From NCBI GenBank assembly GCA_905181885.1, contig CAJIZI010000001.1, forward strand, positions 761,765 to 825,764: DNA of 64,000 nucleotides. The letters run 5' to 3'. The stretch's first letter is position 1. Each line of letters starts with the position of its first letter. Shown piece by piece: positions 53,742-63,019 of the stretch. The notes beneath the pieces are model-generated. The model did not search any database and was not told the origin of the DNA. It saw nothing but the letters and a program-made list of their open reading frames with translations. Origin of the DNA: an uncultured Gammaproteobacteria bacterium (GTDB lineage: Bacteria; Pseudomonadota; Gammaproteobacteria; Nitrosococcales; Methylophagaceae). The translations under genes and the position numbers were made by a program.

Positions 53742-54204
53742 CTTTAAAGAATTAATAAAGCGACCAGTCTGTTTTATAGGATTGGGTTTTGGCTCAGGCT
53801 TAGCACCTGTAGCACCTGGTACATTTGGTACAATTGCAGCTATCCCTATATATTTGTTAATGCAAAACTTATCATTAGTCACGTATTTAATTTTAACATT
53901 GATCGGTTTTATATTAGGAGTTTGGATCTGCGAACGGTCTGCTGAATGGTTAGGTAGAGAAGATCCTGGAGCCGTTGTATGGGATGAGATAGTTGGTTAC
54001 CTTATCACTATGATAGCCGCCCCTACAGGTTGGTTTTGGATACTTACGGGCTTCGTGCTATTTCGTTTTTTTGATATAGTAAAGCCTTGGCCAATCTGCT
54101 TAGCAGATAAGGAGATCCATGGTGGGCTAGGTATTATGGTCGACGATGTTATTGCAGGCATATTCGCCTGCATACTAATACAGTTTGCTTATTACTTATC
54201 CTAG
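53716..54204 (+). CDS. pgpA: Phosphatidylglycerophosphatase A
   Basis: PgpA dephosphorylates phosphatidylglycerophosphate to phosphatidylglycerol at the inner membrane. The 162-residue protein has the conserved GLGFGSGLAPVAPGTFGT near residue 22 and DEIVGYL near 90, with three or four hydrophobic spans. It overlaps thiL by 26 bases in a different frame, which is typical of this pair. The gene faces the convergent PfkB kinase across about 100 bases. Confidence 0.95.
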   Translation: MSTSQQDVNFKELIKRPVCFIGLGFGSGLAPVAPGTFGTIAAIPIYLLMQNLSLVTYLILTLIGFILGVWICERSAEWLGREDPGAVVWDEIVGYLITMIAAPTGWFWILTGFVLFRFFDIVKPWPICLADKEIHGGLGIMVDDVIAGIFACILIQFAYYLS

Positions 54205-54305
54205 TTAGGAACAAGAAATTAGAGTTTTACCTTCAATGATGAGGTAAGTTATGCATTAATTTTAGGCAGTTATCTCAGGCTAATAATTACATAAGAAAAT
54301 TACTT

Positions 54306-55238
54306 TCAGAAGCTGTAGCCAAACTCATCCGCGAATCTAGCCTTAAAACTAGGCATAGAAAAAGCATGATTCTGAGTACCGTGGTGCTCTATCTTGATAG
54401 CACCAAGTAAGGAGGCGATGCGTCCAGTAGTTTGCCACTCTTTACCATGTAAAATGCCATGGATCAGCCCAGCGCGATATGCATCACCACAACCAGTTGG
54501 ATCGAGTAATTGCTCAGCTTTTGCACAGGGAATAGTCAGCTTTTCACCTTGAGTGTAGATGGTCGAACCTTGACCGCCTCGAGTGATGATTAAAGCCTCA
54601 ACATGCTTAGATACTTCTTTGGCAGATAAACCAGTTTTATCTTGAAATAACTGTGCTTCATATTCATTTAGTGCAATGTACGTGGCCTGTTGAGAAAATT
54701 TAACCAATTCCTCCCCATTAAACATAGGTAAACCCTGGCCTGGATCAAAGATAAAAGGGATTTTAGCATCAACTAATTGTTGGGCATGTTGAAGCATTCC
54801 ATCACGACCATCGGGTGCAACTATGGCTAGACGAATATCATTCGTCTGATCAATAGAAGTCTCGTGAGCCAAGTTCATAGCGCCTGGGTGAAAGGCAGTA
54901 ATTTGATTATCATCTATATCTGTAGTGATAAATGCTTGAGCAGTATAATGCCCTTTTTTAACGTGAACATGGTCACGAGAAATACCATGTTTGTCCATCC
55001 ATGTAGCATAAATATCAAAGTCGGTGCCTACTGTGCCCATTGCAAGTGGTTCATCACCCAGTAGCTTTAGGTTATAGGCAATATTGCCTGCGCAGCCTCC
55101 AAATTCACGACGCAATTCTGGAACTAAAAAAGCGACATTTAGCATGTGGACTTTATCTGGCAGAATATGATTTTTAAATTGGTCGGGAAAGCCCATGATC
55201 GTATCGTAGGCAAAGGAACCGCAAATTAACGCTGACAT
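54306..55238 (-). CDS. PfkB-family kinase, adenosine-kinase-like
   Basis: A 310-residue ribokinase-fold protein. FGGCAGNIAYNL near residue 46 is the substrate-side glycine motif, and DPTGCGDAYRAGLIHG near 246 holds the catalytic Asp and anion hole. The arrangement and length fit bacterial adenosine-kinase-like PfkB proteins; ribokinase or another sugar or nucleoside kinase is possible. It lies four bases after rnd, so both are likely co-transcribed, though no functional link is known. Confidence 0.85.
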   Translation of the reverse strand: MSALICGSFAYDTIMGFPDQFKNHILPDKVHMLNVAFLVPELRREFGGCAGNIAYNLKLLGDEPLAMGTVGTDFDIYATWMDKHGISRDHVHVKKGHYTAQAFITTDIDDNQITAFHPGAMNLAHETSIDQTNDIRLAIVAPDGRDGMLQHAQQLVDAKIPFIFDPGQGLPMFNGEELVKFSQQATYIALNEYEAQLFQDKTGLSAKEVSKHVEALIITRGGQGSTIYTQGEKLTIPCAKAEQLLDPTGCGDAYRAGLIHGILHGKEWQTTGRIASLLGAIKIEHHGTQNHAFSMPSFKARFADEFGYSF

Positions 55239-55241
55239 TTT

Positions 55242-56393
55242 TTATCCTTGTTCGATAGTGTTGAGTTGTGTATCACACACAGTGATAGATATTTTACCAT
55301 TTAGGAAGTCTTGTATATGGTGGCCGACAATTTCATTACGCCAACCTTGCAATAAATTAACTGAGGTATCTCCAGCAACAAGACGTTCGAGCTCTTTTCT
55401 TGAAGAAACAGCAGCCGGAGCAATAGATTGTTCATCACAAAACTTTCGCATTAGCGCCATTAATGCATCCACCGTAGCATCTTGTTGGCTAGATAATTGC
55501 AACGGTTTTTTCATTGTTGGCCAAACTTCTACGGGTATCGTTTTAGCTATCGTGATTTGCTCTAAGATGGCTTTACCGTGTCGTTCAATCGTACCTGATT
55601 CTAGGCCTCGTATGACACTAAACTTTTGTGTTGAGTCAGGTGCTAATTTGGCGAGGTCGATCATTACTTCATCTTTTAAAACCCAGCGTCTTGGACGGTT
55701 GGTGTTAATTGCACGCTGTTCGCGCCAGTCAGCGAGTTTCTGTAGGATAGCGAGCTGGACTCCTTTTAAGCGACCAGCTCCTTTTATTTTTTTCCAAACA
55801 TTAATCGGGTCAGGCTCGTAAGTGCTGATGTCAGTAAGATTATCAAAGTCTTCACTCAGCCAGTGTAGTCGATTTTTATCTTGGAGCTCTTGTAAAAGCA
55901 ATTTGTAAACATTGCGTAAATATCTGACATCATCAGCAGCATAGCTAATTTGACCTGAGTCAAGTGGGCGTTTGGTCCAGTCGGTTCGAGAATGAGCCTT
56001 ATCTAGCTCGACACCGATACACTGTTTAACTAAATTACCATAACCGATTTGGTCTCCATAGCCTAAAACGGTAGCAGCTAATTGTGTATCAAAAATGGCT
56101 GGTGGGAGGGTGCCCCGGAGAGTATAAAAAAGTTCTAAATCTTGTCGAGCAGCATGAAAAACAACTGTGATTTCTGGGTTATATATTAAGTCTAAAATAG
56201 GGTCAAGATCATCAATGGCAAGGGGGTCAATACAAGCGATTTCATCATCGGTTGCCACTTGAATAAGACATAACTTCGAGTAATAGGTTTTTTCGCGTAA
56301 AAACTCAGTATCAACGGTCATCCACTTGCTATCAGAAATACGCTGACAGAAACTGACCAAATCAGCATGAGTATCTAAAAATTGAACTGTCAT
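55242..56393 (-). CDS. rnd: Ribonuclease D
   Basis: RNase D trims 3' ends of tRNA and other small RNAs. The 383-residue protein has a DEDD exonuclease domain (DTEFLREKTYYSKLCLIQ near 28, HAARQDLELFY, YAADDVRYL near 150) followed by two HRDC domains (about 210-290 and 300-370). It is near the E. coli length (375). A small CCCCA/TGGGG hairpin lies in the 212 bases upstream. Confidence 0.95.
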   Translation of the reverse strand: MTVQFLDTHADLVSFCQRISDSKWMTVDTEFLREKTYYSKLCLIQVATDDEIACIDPLAIDDLDPILDLIYNPEITVVFHAARQDLELFYTLRGTLPPAIFDTQLAATVLGYGDQIGYGNLVKQCIGVELDKAHSRTDWTKRPLDSGQISYAADDVRYLRNVYKLLLQELQDKNRLHWLSEDFDNLTDISTYEPDPINVWKKIKGAGRLKGVQLAILQKLADWREQRAINTNRPRRWVLKDEVMIDLAKLAPDSTQKFSVIRGLESGTIERHGKAILEQITIAKTIPVEVWPTMKKPLQLSSQQDATVDALMALMRKFCDEQSIAPAAVSSRKELERLVAGDTSVNLLQGWRNEIVGHHIQDFLNGKISITVCDTQLNTIEQG

Positions 56394-56605
56394 AAATATG
56401 GTTCTTTAAAAAAATTATTGTATTGTCTTTTACAGATGACCCCAAACTTGTGGGGAGCAGCTATTAAGTTGAGTAAATTAGAATTTATACATGATAAATA
56501 TCAAAAGGCCAAATGAGTGTCTCTTTGATGTTGAAATACACAAGAATTATTGACTGTCAGATACAAAGTAGCGAGCTATTGCAATTCTTTACGGCCGAAT
56601 CATAA

Positions 56606-57121
56606 TCATTTTTCTAATAGGCGGGGCATTAAGTCGACGAAATTACATGGTTTATGTCGAGCATCAAGTTGATCTTTGAGGATCTCATCCCAACCAGTCA
56701 CGCATGCGCCTGAAGAGCCTGGAAGGCAGAAAATAAAAGTACCATTTGCAACACCTGCAATAGCACGGGATTGTACGGTTGAAGTACGAATGACATCATA
56801 GGAAAGCTGTCTAAATAGCTCGCCAAATCCCTCTATATCCTTGTCAAATAGAACTTTAACGGCTTCAGGTGTTCCATCACGACCAGTTAAGCCTGTTCCA
56901 CCTGTTGTAATTATAGCCTGGATGTGTCGATCAGCAATCCATTGAGATAAAATGGATCTAATGTCGTATTTATCATCACGAACAATAGTTTGGGCTACGA
57001 TCTTATGATTTTCTGCTTCGACACGTTCACGAAGAACTTTACCAGAGGTGTCATTATCGAACGTACGGGTGTCTGAAATTGTTAATAATGCAACATTAAC
57101 AGGAATAAATTGACGTTCCAT
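56606..57121 (-). CDS. moaB: Molybdenum cofactor biosynthesis protein B
   Basis: MoaB belongs to the MogA/MoaB fold that adenylylates molybdopterin. The 171-residue protein carries ISDTRTFDNDTSGK, ITTGGTGLTGRDGTPEAV and LPGSSGACVTGWDEIL, all conserved in the family. No other moa, moe or mog genes are seen in this window, so its pathway partners must be elsewhere. Confidence 0.93.
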   Translation of the reverse strand: MERQFIPVNVALLTISDTRTFDNDTSGKVLRERVEAENHKIVAQTIVRDDKYDIRSILSQWIADRHIQAIITTGGTGLTGRDGTPEAVKVLFDKDIEGFGELFRQLSYDVIRTSTVQSRAIAGVANGTFIFCLPGSSGACVTGWDEILKDQLDARHKPCNFVDLMPRLLEK

Positions 57122-57200
57122 AAATTTAGCCTCGTGTTCATTTTACGTTTATTGAATAAAAATCAGTATAATCGGGAAGGCAACGATGGTCTAATTTTAA

Positions 57201-57239
57201 ATGACAACTGCAATGCAAAAAGCATTATTTGGCAGTCAT
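57201..57239 (+). other. Imperfect hairpin in the rlmB leader
   Basis: ATGAC and GTCAT close an imperfect helix with TGC/GCA and AATGC/GCATT inner stems and an AAAAA loop. It lies in the 184-base gap between divergent moaB and rlmB. TATAAT at 57167-57172 could be the -10 of an rlmB promoter, but I found no convincing -35. Role unknown. Confidence 0.3.
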
Positions 57240-57305
57240 GTTAGGTCGGGTATCAGCTAATGAGACCAAGAATGGGTCGTCAATTTAAACATCGAGAATA
57301 AAATT

Positions 57306-58148
57306 ATGTCAAACCCATCCTCTAAAGCTAAGAACCAACCGAATATCAGACGCCGTAAAGTTCAAAAACCAGAGAAAGTAACGAAGCAAAGCAACGATGA
57401 ACAAGGTAATCTAATTTTTGGTTTGCATGCTATACAAGCGGCGCTTGAACAACCAGTTACACGTGTCACAGAGGTTTGGGTAGCTGATGAGCGTCAGGAT
57501 GCAAGAATAGATGCGATTACTAAAGCGGCTATGTCACATGGGCTACACCCTAAGAAAGTCGAGCGAGTACAGCTTGATGGTATGATGCCGGACACACGCC
57601 ATCAGGGTGGTATTGCAAGATGCAGCCCAATAAAAGAATTGACTGAAACGGACTTACTTAAACTGGTCGATAATTTAATTGATAATGGTACAGCACCATT
57701 ATTATTGATTTTGGATGGTGTACAAGATCCTCATAATTTAGGAGCTTGTTTGCGAACTGCAGAAGCAGCAGGTGCTCACGCTGTGATTGCTCCAAAGGAT
57801 AGGGCTTCAGGTTTAACGGCTACCGTGATGAAAGTTTCCAGCGGAGCGGCTGAGCGTCTGCCCTTTGTTCAAGTGACCAACCTTGCTCGTATTTTGCGCG
57901 AGTTACAACAAAGTGGTGTCTGGCTAGTGGGTACATCAGGGGATAGTGAAGCGACATTGTTTGAGGCTGATTTAAAAGGTCCTTTGGCAATTATCTTGGG
58001 TGCCGAAGGCCGTGGTATTCGCCGTTTAACTAGGGAGCATTGCGATCAAGTAATTTACATTCCGATGCAAGGGGGTGCGGAAAGTTTGAATGTCTCAGTT
58101 GCCGCAGGGGTTTGCCTTTTTGAAACAGCGCGGCAAAGAAGCTTGTGA
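57306..58148 (+). CDS. rlmB: 23S rRNA (guanosine-2'-O)-methyltransferase RlmB
   Basis: RlmB is a SPOUT methyltransferase that modifies G2251 of the P loop in 23S rRNA. The 280-residue protein has an L30e-like N-terminal domain starting at NLIFGLHAIQAAL (~36) and the knot motifs LDGVQDPHNLGACLRTAEAAG, LGAEGRGI and MQGGAESLNVSVA. A lysine/arginine-rich extension of about 35 residues precedes the first domain and is longer than in E. coli (243 total). It is upstream of rpsF. Confidence 0.94.
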   Translation: MSNPSSKAKNQPNIRRRKVQKPEKVTKQSNDEQGNLIFGLHAIQAALEQPVTRVTEVWVADERQDARIDAITKAAMSHGLHPKKVERVQLDGMMPDTRHQGGIARCSPIKELTETDLLKLVDNLIDNGTAPLLLILDGVQDPHNLGACLRTAEAAGAHAVIAPKDRASGLTATVMKVSSGAAERLPFVQVTNLARILRELQQSGVWLVGTSGDSEATLFEADLKGPLAIILGAEGRGIRRLTREHCDQVIYIPMQGGAESLNVSVAAGVCLFETARQRSL

Positions 58149-58210
58149 TTAGAGACTAAAATGGCGTAAGATACTTCAGTTACCTAAACAGTAAGTTGGG
58201 TAATACTCCT

Positions 58211-58259
58211 TGCCTTGAGCTTTAAAGCTTTGGGGCTGTATAAACCGTAAGGAGCTCAA
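58211..58259 (+). promoter_or_regulatory. Probable S6:S18 autoregulatory leader of rpsF
   Basis: TTGAGCT (58215-58221) can pair with AGCTCAA (58253-58259) immediately before the rpsF ATG, placing an unpaired CCG (58245-58247) and the AAGGAG ribosome site inside the structure. A conserved CCG displayed next to a helix is the known recognition feature of the rpsF-rpsR leader bound by the S6:S18 complex. Assignment rests on this CCG-plus-helix arrangement; alternative pairing through AGCTTTAAAGCT (58219-58230) exists. Confidence 0.5.
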
Positions 58260-58625
58260 ATGAGACATTACGAAATAGTGTTTCTGGTCCACCCTGATCA
58301 GAGCGAACAAGTGCCTACAATGATTGAAAAATATCAACAGCTCTTCACTAGTGAAGGTGGTCAAATTCACCGTTTAGAAGACTGGGGCCGCCGTCAATTG
58401 GCCTATCCAATTAACAAAATTCACAAAGCACATTACGTGCTAATGAATGTCGAATGTGGCGTCGCACAATTAAATGAAGTAACAACAGCTTTTCGTTTTA
58501 ACGATGCCGTTATTCGTCATCTTGTTGTTAGTGCTGATGAAGCTGTGACAGAACAATCACCTATGATGCGTAAAGACGATGAAGATAAAAAGCCATCTCG
58601 TCACCGCGATAACGCAGGAGCATAA
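58260..58625 (+). CDS. rpsF: 30S ribosomal protein S6
   Basis: S6 binds S18 on the 30S platform. The 121-residue protein has the [17 protein letters not shown] opening, [11 protein letters not shown] and YVLMNVEC. The acidic and basic C-terminal tail ([18 protein letters not shown]) fits the tail that RimK glutamylates in some bacteria, although its extreme end is not Glu-Glu. AAGGAG sets the start; rpsR follows after two bases. Confidence 0.97.
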   Translation: MRHYEIVFLVHPDQSEQVPTMIEKYQQLFTSEGGQIHRLEDWGRRQLAYPINKIHKAHYVLMNVECGVAQLNEVTTAFRFNDAVIRHLVVSADEAVTEQSPMMRKDDEDKKPSRHRDNAGA

Positions 58626-58627
58626 CA

Positions 58628-58855
58628 ATGGCACGTTTCTTTAGACGTAGAAGGTTTTGTCGTTTCACCGCTGAAGGTGTTAAGCAAATTGATTATAAAG
58701 ATGTGACTTTATTGAAAAATTACATCACAGAAACAGGCAAGATCGTGCCTAGTCGTATTACTGGGACGAAAGCACGCTATCAACGCCAGCTTTCAACTTG
58801 TGTAAAACGTGCGCGTTTCTTAGCGTTAATTCCGTACTGTGATATGCACAAGTGA
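58628..58855 (+). CDS. rpsR: 30S ribosomal protein S18
   Basis: S18 forms a heterodimer with S6. The 75-residue protein starts [17 protein letters not shown] and carries the [27 protein letters not shown] core. The ATG is two bases after the rpsF stop. No priB lies between rpsF and rpsR, unlike in enterobacteria. Confidence 0.98.
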   Translation: MARFFRRRRFCRFTAEGVKQIDYKDVTLLKNYITETGKIVPSRITGTKARYQRQLSTCVKRARFLALIPYCDMHK

Positions 58856-58892
58856 TAAAGTAATTCAGCTAAAACATTAAGTTAAAGAAGAG

Positions 58893-59816
58893 ATGACGGA
58901 AATGCTGCGAGGTCTTGTGGTATTTACAATGCAAGGACGATGGCAATCAGCCATTGTTATTGCAGTAATGTCGTTAATGGCATTGATGTTACCGCCAGTT
59001 AGTTATTTAGCGAGTGGTATCGTTGCTTTATGTACATTGAGAGCCGGCCCGAAAGAAGGTATAACTGTTCTTTTCATAGCAACGGCTGTGTTTGCTTCAG
59101 TAGCGATGTTGCTGATGGCTCAACCGTTATTAGCGGGTATATTTTTGATATCAAATTGGTTGCCAGTTTATGGCATATCCTCGATATTAGGTTATACCAG
59201 GTCACTTTCGATGAGTTTATTAGTGACAACAGGAATAGGTGTTTTGCTGGTGGTTGGGGCTTATATAGTTTTACCAAGCCCAGCAGAATGGTGGTTACAA
59301 ATGATGGAGCCGATGGTAAAAATGCTAGAGGCACAGCCTGGTTGGAAATTAGGTCAGGCTGAAACACAATTATTTGTTACTACATTATCTAGCGTGATGA
59401 CAGGATTATTAGTAGCAGGCTTGTTTGCCAATATTGTACTGGGCCTATTATTGGGCCGCGCGTGGCAAGCGATGTTATACAGCCCTATGAGTTTTGCTGA
59501 AGAGTTTCAGCAATTAAGATTAGGGAAAATGCCGGCAATAGTGATGATGGTAACGACAGCAACAGCCCTACTCGCTGGCTCTAGCGTTCCATTACTGCAA
59601 GATTGCTTACCAATATTAATAGTCTTGTTTGTTGTTCAAGGTTTGGCTGTTACACATGCCATCGTGCGGTTACAACAGAGGCACAAGGCTTGGTTGATAG
59701 TGATGTATGTATTGTTGTTAATAATGACGTCGCAGATGGCGGTACTGTTAGCTTTAATAGGTGTTTTAGAACAATGGTTTAATTTTCGTCAGGGTTCATT
59801 AGAACAAGACGAGTAA
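58893..59816 (+). CDS. DUF2232-type integral membrane protein
   Basis: A 307-residue inner-membrane protein with about eight hydrophobic spans (the first around residues 19-45) and few polar segments. Position between rpsR and rplI is the conserved place of the DUF2232 (YybS-like) family in many gammaproteobacteria. No catalytic motif is visible and the biochemical role is not known. Its end lies 40 bases before rplI. Confidence 0.8.
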   Translation: MTEMLRGLVVFTMQGRWQSAIVIAVMSLMALMLPPVSYLASGIVALCTLRAGPKEGITVLFIATAVFASVAMLLMAQPLLAGIFLISNWLPVYGISSILGYTRSLSMSLLVTTGIGVLLVVGAYIVLPSPAEWWLQMMEPMVKMLEAQPGWKLGQAETQLFVTTLSSVMTGLLVAGLFANIVLGLLLGRAWQAMLYSPMSFAEEFQQLRLGKMPAIVMMVTTATALLAGSSVPLLQDCLPILIVLFVVQGLAVTHAIVRLQQRHKAWLIVMYVLLLIMTSQMAVLLALIGVLEQWFNFRQGSLEQDE

Positions 59817-59856
59817 TTTTTTTAAAGCAGTGTAATACTGCAATGAGGGTAAAACG

Positions 59857-60405
59857 ATGCAAGTAATTTTGCTAGAAAAAATGCAGAAGCTTGGTAATCT
59901 AGGCGACGAAGTTAGTGTGAAATCAGGTTTTGGACGTAACTTTTTAGTACCTAAGGGTAAAGCATTAGCTGCAAACAAGCGTAACAGAGAAGTCTTTGAA
60001 GCACGCCGTGCTGAACTAGAAGCAGCTGCTGCTAAGTCACAAGCTGAAGCAGAGCAACGCAAAGAAAAACTCGTTGCTGCTGGTGAGGTTAATATTATGG
60101 CGAATGCCGGTATTGAAGGTAAACTGTTTGGTTCTATCGGTGGTAATGATATTGCTGAAACTTTGAATGCTGCAGGTGCCGATATTGAACGTAGTGAAGT
60201 GCGGCTTCCTACCGGCCCATTGCGCCATACCGGTGAGTACAATATAGATATTCAATTGCATTCAGAAGTAGTTGTAACTGTGAAAGTGAATATTTCATCT
60301 GAAGCGCAAATACAAGCACAAGCTGAGGCTGCTGAGGCTGAAAATTCAAGAGTGACTGCTCTTGCAGAAGCAGAAGCGATTGCTAAAGCACAAGAAGAAG
60401 AGTAA
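59857..60405 (+). CDS. rplI: 50S ribosomal protein L9 with C-terminal extension
   Basis: L9 extends from the L1 side of the large subunit and influences frame maintenance. The N-terminal domain ([19 protein letters not shown]...[13 protein letters not shown]) and C-terminal domain ([20 protein letters not shown]) are separated by the usual long helix. At 182 residues it is about 33 longer than the common ~149, the excess being an Ala/Glu-rich probably helical tail (from about residue 149). GAGG precedes the ATG. Confidence 0.96.
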   Translation: MQVILLEKMQKLGNLGDEVSVKSGFGRNFLVPKGKALAANKRNREVFEARRAELEAAAAKSQAEAEQRKEKLVAAGEVNIMANAGIEGKLFGSIGGNDIAETLNAAGADIERSEVRLPTGPLRHTGEYNIDIQLHSEVVVTVKVNISSEAQIQAQAEAAEAENSRVTALAEAEAIAKAQEEE

Positions 60406-60419
60406 AAAAGAAGCTATGT

Positions 60420-60456
60420 ATTAGCGTCGTAAATAAATAACCTTTGCGACGCTAAT
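60420..60456 (+). terminator. 14-bp hairpin between rplI and dnaB
   Basis: attagcgtcgtaaa (60420-60433) pairs with tttgcgacgctaat (60443-60456), one G-U pair, around a nine-base loop. There is no T-run on the + side. It may stabilise the rpsF-rplI message or act as a Rho-independent pause before dnaB, whose GTG is 72 bases downstream. Confidence 0.5.
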
Positions 60457-60527
60457 ATCATACTGAAACTACAATACAATTGTGGTAACTTGTTTAAACA
60501 TGTAATAGCTAATTTAGGTGGGCTGCT

Positions 60528-61931
60528 GTGGAAGATTTAAGCTATCTTGAGTCGTATAAAGATACCGCCACAGAGGCATTGAAAGTACCGCCACATTCAA
60601 TTGAAGCGGAGCAGTCTGTGCTCGGCAGTTTAATGCTAGATAATGAGAGCTGGGAAAAAACAGCTGACTTGCTTGTCGAGCATGACTTTTATCGCCGTGA
60701 TCACCAGCTTATTTTCCGTGCAATTGCCGATCTATTCGAACAGTCTCAACCTGTTGATGTCATAACTTTAGCTGAGTATCACGATAAACGTGGAGAACTC
60801 GACAAAGTCGGTGAGCTTGCTTATCTAGGCATGCTTGCCCGCAATACACCTAGCTCCGCCAATATTATTGCTTATGCCTCAATTGTAAGAGAGCGTTCAA
60901 TCCTGCGTCAGCTGATCGCGGTAGGAACAGCAATTTCGAATGTTGCCTTTAATCCGGAGGGAAAAAGTAGTGAAGAAATGCTCGACCTCGCAGAAGGGCA
61001 AGTTTTTGAAATTGCAGAGAAAGGGGCCAAACGTTCTGGGGGGTTTATTCAGGTTAAAGAAGTCTTAAGTAGAGTGGTAGATAGGATTGACACATTATTT
61101 GAACAAGATAGCCCAATCACAGGTCTATCATCGGGTTTTAATGATTTTGATGAACAAACATCAGGTATGCAGCCTGCAGATCTAGTGATTGTAGCCGGGC
61201 GGCCCTCAATGGGTAAAACAACTTTTGCTATGAACCTTGCTGAACATGCGGCGATTAAAAGCAAAGTCCCCGTGGCAGTGTTTAGTATGGAAATGCCAGC
61301 CGATGCTTTAGCTATGCGTATGCTGTCATCCTTAGGTCAGATAGATCAACATCGCTTGCGAACAGGACGATTGAATGATGATGATTGGCCTAGATTAACG
61401 TCAGCTATTGCATTGTTAAATGAAGCCCCGCTATTTATCGATGACACACCAGCTCTGACTGTAACGGAATTAAGAGCTAGAGCACGTCGGTTAAAACGCG
61501 AGCATGGTCTCAGTATGATCGTCATTGATTATATTCAATTGATGCAAGGGAGCAGCAGAAGCAGTAATGAAAATAGAGCGACGGAAATTTCAGAAATATC
61601 TAGATCTTTAAAAGCATTAGCTAAAGAACTAGAAGTTCCAGTTGTTGCTTTATCTCAACTGAACCGTAGTCTTGAGCAACGGCCCAACAAACGTCCAATC
61701 ATGTCAGATCTTCGAGAATCAGGTGCGATTGAGCAAGATGCTGACTTAATTGTTTTTATCTATCGTGATGAAGTCTACAATGAAGATTCCGCCGAGAAAG
61801 GGAAGGCAGAAATCATTATTAGTAAGCAACGTAACGGTCCTATAGGTACCGTGGCATTAACATTTCAAGGCAAATATACTCGTTTCGAAAATTTCGCTTT
61901 TAATAATTATGATGATTACGGTGACCAATAA
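60528..61931 (+). CDS. dnaB: Replicative DNA helicase DnaB
   Basis: DnaB is the hexameric 5'-3' helicase at the replication fork. The 467-residue protein has the N-terminal primase-binding domain (PPHSIEAEQSVLGSLML near 21) and the RecA-like ATPase domain with GRPSMGKTTFA (Walker A, ~224), VIDYIQLMQG (Walker B) and QLNRSLEQR. The start is GTG after AGGTGGG. rplI-dnaB-alr is a standard gammaproteobacterial order. No intein is present. Confidence 0.97.
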   Translation: MEDLSYLESYKDTATEALKVPPHSIEAEQSVLGSLMLDNESWEKTADLLVEHDFYRRDHQLIFRAIADLFEQSQPVDVITLAEYHDKRGELDKVGELAYLGMLARNTPSSANIIAYASIVRERSILRQLIAVGTAISNVAFNPEGKSSEEMLDLAEGQVFEIAEKGAKRSGGFIQVKEVLSRVVDRIDTLFEQDSPITGLSSGFNDFDEQTSGMQPADLVIVAGRPSMGKTTFAMNLAEHAAIKSKVPVAVFSMEMPADALAMRMLSSLGQIDQHRLRTGRLNDDDWPRLTSAIALLNEAPLFIDDTPALTVTELRARARRLKREHGLSMIVIDYIQLMQGSSRSSNENRATEISEISRSLKALAKELEVPVVALSQLNRSLEQRPNKRPIMSDLRESGAIEQDADLIVFIYRDEVYNEDSAEKGKAEIIISKQRNGPIGTVALTFQGKYTRFENFAFNNYDDYGDQ

Positions 61932-61933
61932 CG

Positions 61934-63019
61934 GTGCAGACTTACCCCGTCGCTTATATTGATATTACTGCCTTAAAACATAACCTTAATAAGGTTAAAG
62001 CTTTCGCTCCTGATAGCAAAGTGATGTCGGTCATTAAAGCTAATGCCTATGGGCATGGTGATATTCGGGTGGCTATTGCATTGGAAGAAAGTGATGCCTT
62101 TGCAGTAGCAAGACTGTCAGAAGGCATCCACCTTAGACAAGCAGGTATTAAAAAAAACATTGTTTTGCTGGAAGGTGTTCATGATATAGAACAACTTCAA
62201 TTGGCTGCTGAAAATGGTTTATCTCCTGTCTTCCATAACCAAGTACAGATTGACCTTTTATCAGATGCGGAACTTATAAGGCCACTCCAGTTTTGTTGGT
62301 TAATGATAGAAACAGGTATGCACCGCTTAGGTATTTCGACAGATTCACTCCCCGCTGCCATAACAACATTAAGGAACAGTCATAAGATCAATGGTGAGAT
62401 AGGAGTAATGACACACTTTGCCAATGCTGATAAGCCAAATGACTGCCGTAATAAGTCACAAATGGATAATTTATTAGAATCTAAAGAAGCCAAGAATGTT
62501 ACTACTGCCATGGCGAATTCAGCAGCAATTATTTCATTACCAGGTAGTCATCAACAATGGATCAGACCAGGAGTTATGTTGTATGGATCTTCGCCATTTC
62601 CAGATAAAACAGCAGACGGTTTAGGTTTAAAACCGGTAATGAAGTTAGCTGCACAAATTATTGCGATAGAACAACTGCAGGCAGGAGAGCAAGTAGGCTA
62701 TGGTGGTGATTGGCAAGCGCAAAAAGAAATGAAAGTAGGGACAGTCAATATAGGCTATGGCGATGGTTATAGTCGCCAACTATCGAACAAGGGTAAAGTC
62801 TGGGTGCACAATCAATTAGTTGATGTTTTAGGGCGAGTATCAATGGATATGATTTGTATTGACTTATCCTCAACGAACAATGTGAAAATAGGCGATGAGG
62901 TAATACTCTGGGGGATAGAAGAATTGCAAATCGACTCTATAGCTACGTACGCAAACTCCATTTCTTATGAGTTACTATGCCAAGTTAACAATAGGGTTGT
63001 AAGGCAGTATGATGGCTAA
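61934..63019 (+). CDS. alr: Alanine racemase
   Basis: Alr interconverts L- and D-alanine for peptidoglycan. The 361-residue protein begins with GTG two bases after dnaB. VIKANAYGHG supplies the PLP lysine near residue 35, the catalytic tyrosine lies in IGYGDGYSR, and SMDMICID is conserved. Its end overlaps the start of radA by 11 bases. Confidence 0.96.
   Translation: MQTYPVAYIDITALKHNLNKVKAFAPDSKVMSVIKANAYGHGDIRVAIALEESDAFAVARLSEGIHLRQAGIKKNIVLLEGVHDIEQLQLAAENGLSPVFHNQVQIDLLSDAELIRPLQFCWLMIETGMHRLGISTDSLPAAITTLRNSHKINGEIGVMTHFANADKPNDCRNKSQMDNLLESKEAKNVTTAMANSAAIISLPGSHQQWIRPGVMLYGSSPFPDKTADGLGLKPVMKLAAQIIAIEQLQAGEQVGYGGDWQAQKEMKVGTVNIGYGDGYSRQLSNKGKVWVHNQLVDVLGRVSMDMICIDLSSTNNVKIGDEVILWGIEELQIDSIATYANSISYELLCQVNNRVVRQYDG

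Noticed and set aside
54227-54247. Possible terminator between convergent pgpA and the PfkB kinase gene
   Set aside because: The TTACCT/AGGTAA stem is only six base pairs with a nine-base loop and no T-run, so I do not call it.
55258-55821. 187-codon open frame antisense to rnd
   Set aside because: It is opposite the RNase D HRDC region, with no ribosome site and no recognisable family.
56394-56420. TTCTTTAAAAAAA just upstream of rnd resembling boxA
   Set aside because: It is on the + strand while rnd is transcribed from the - strand, and the match is mostly a run of A.
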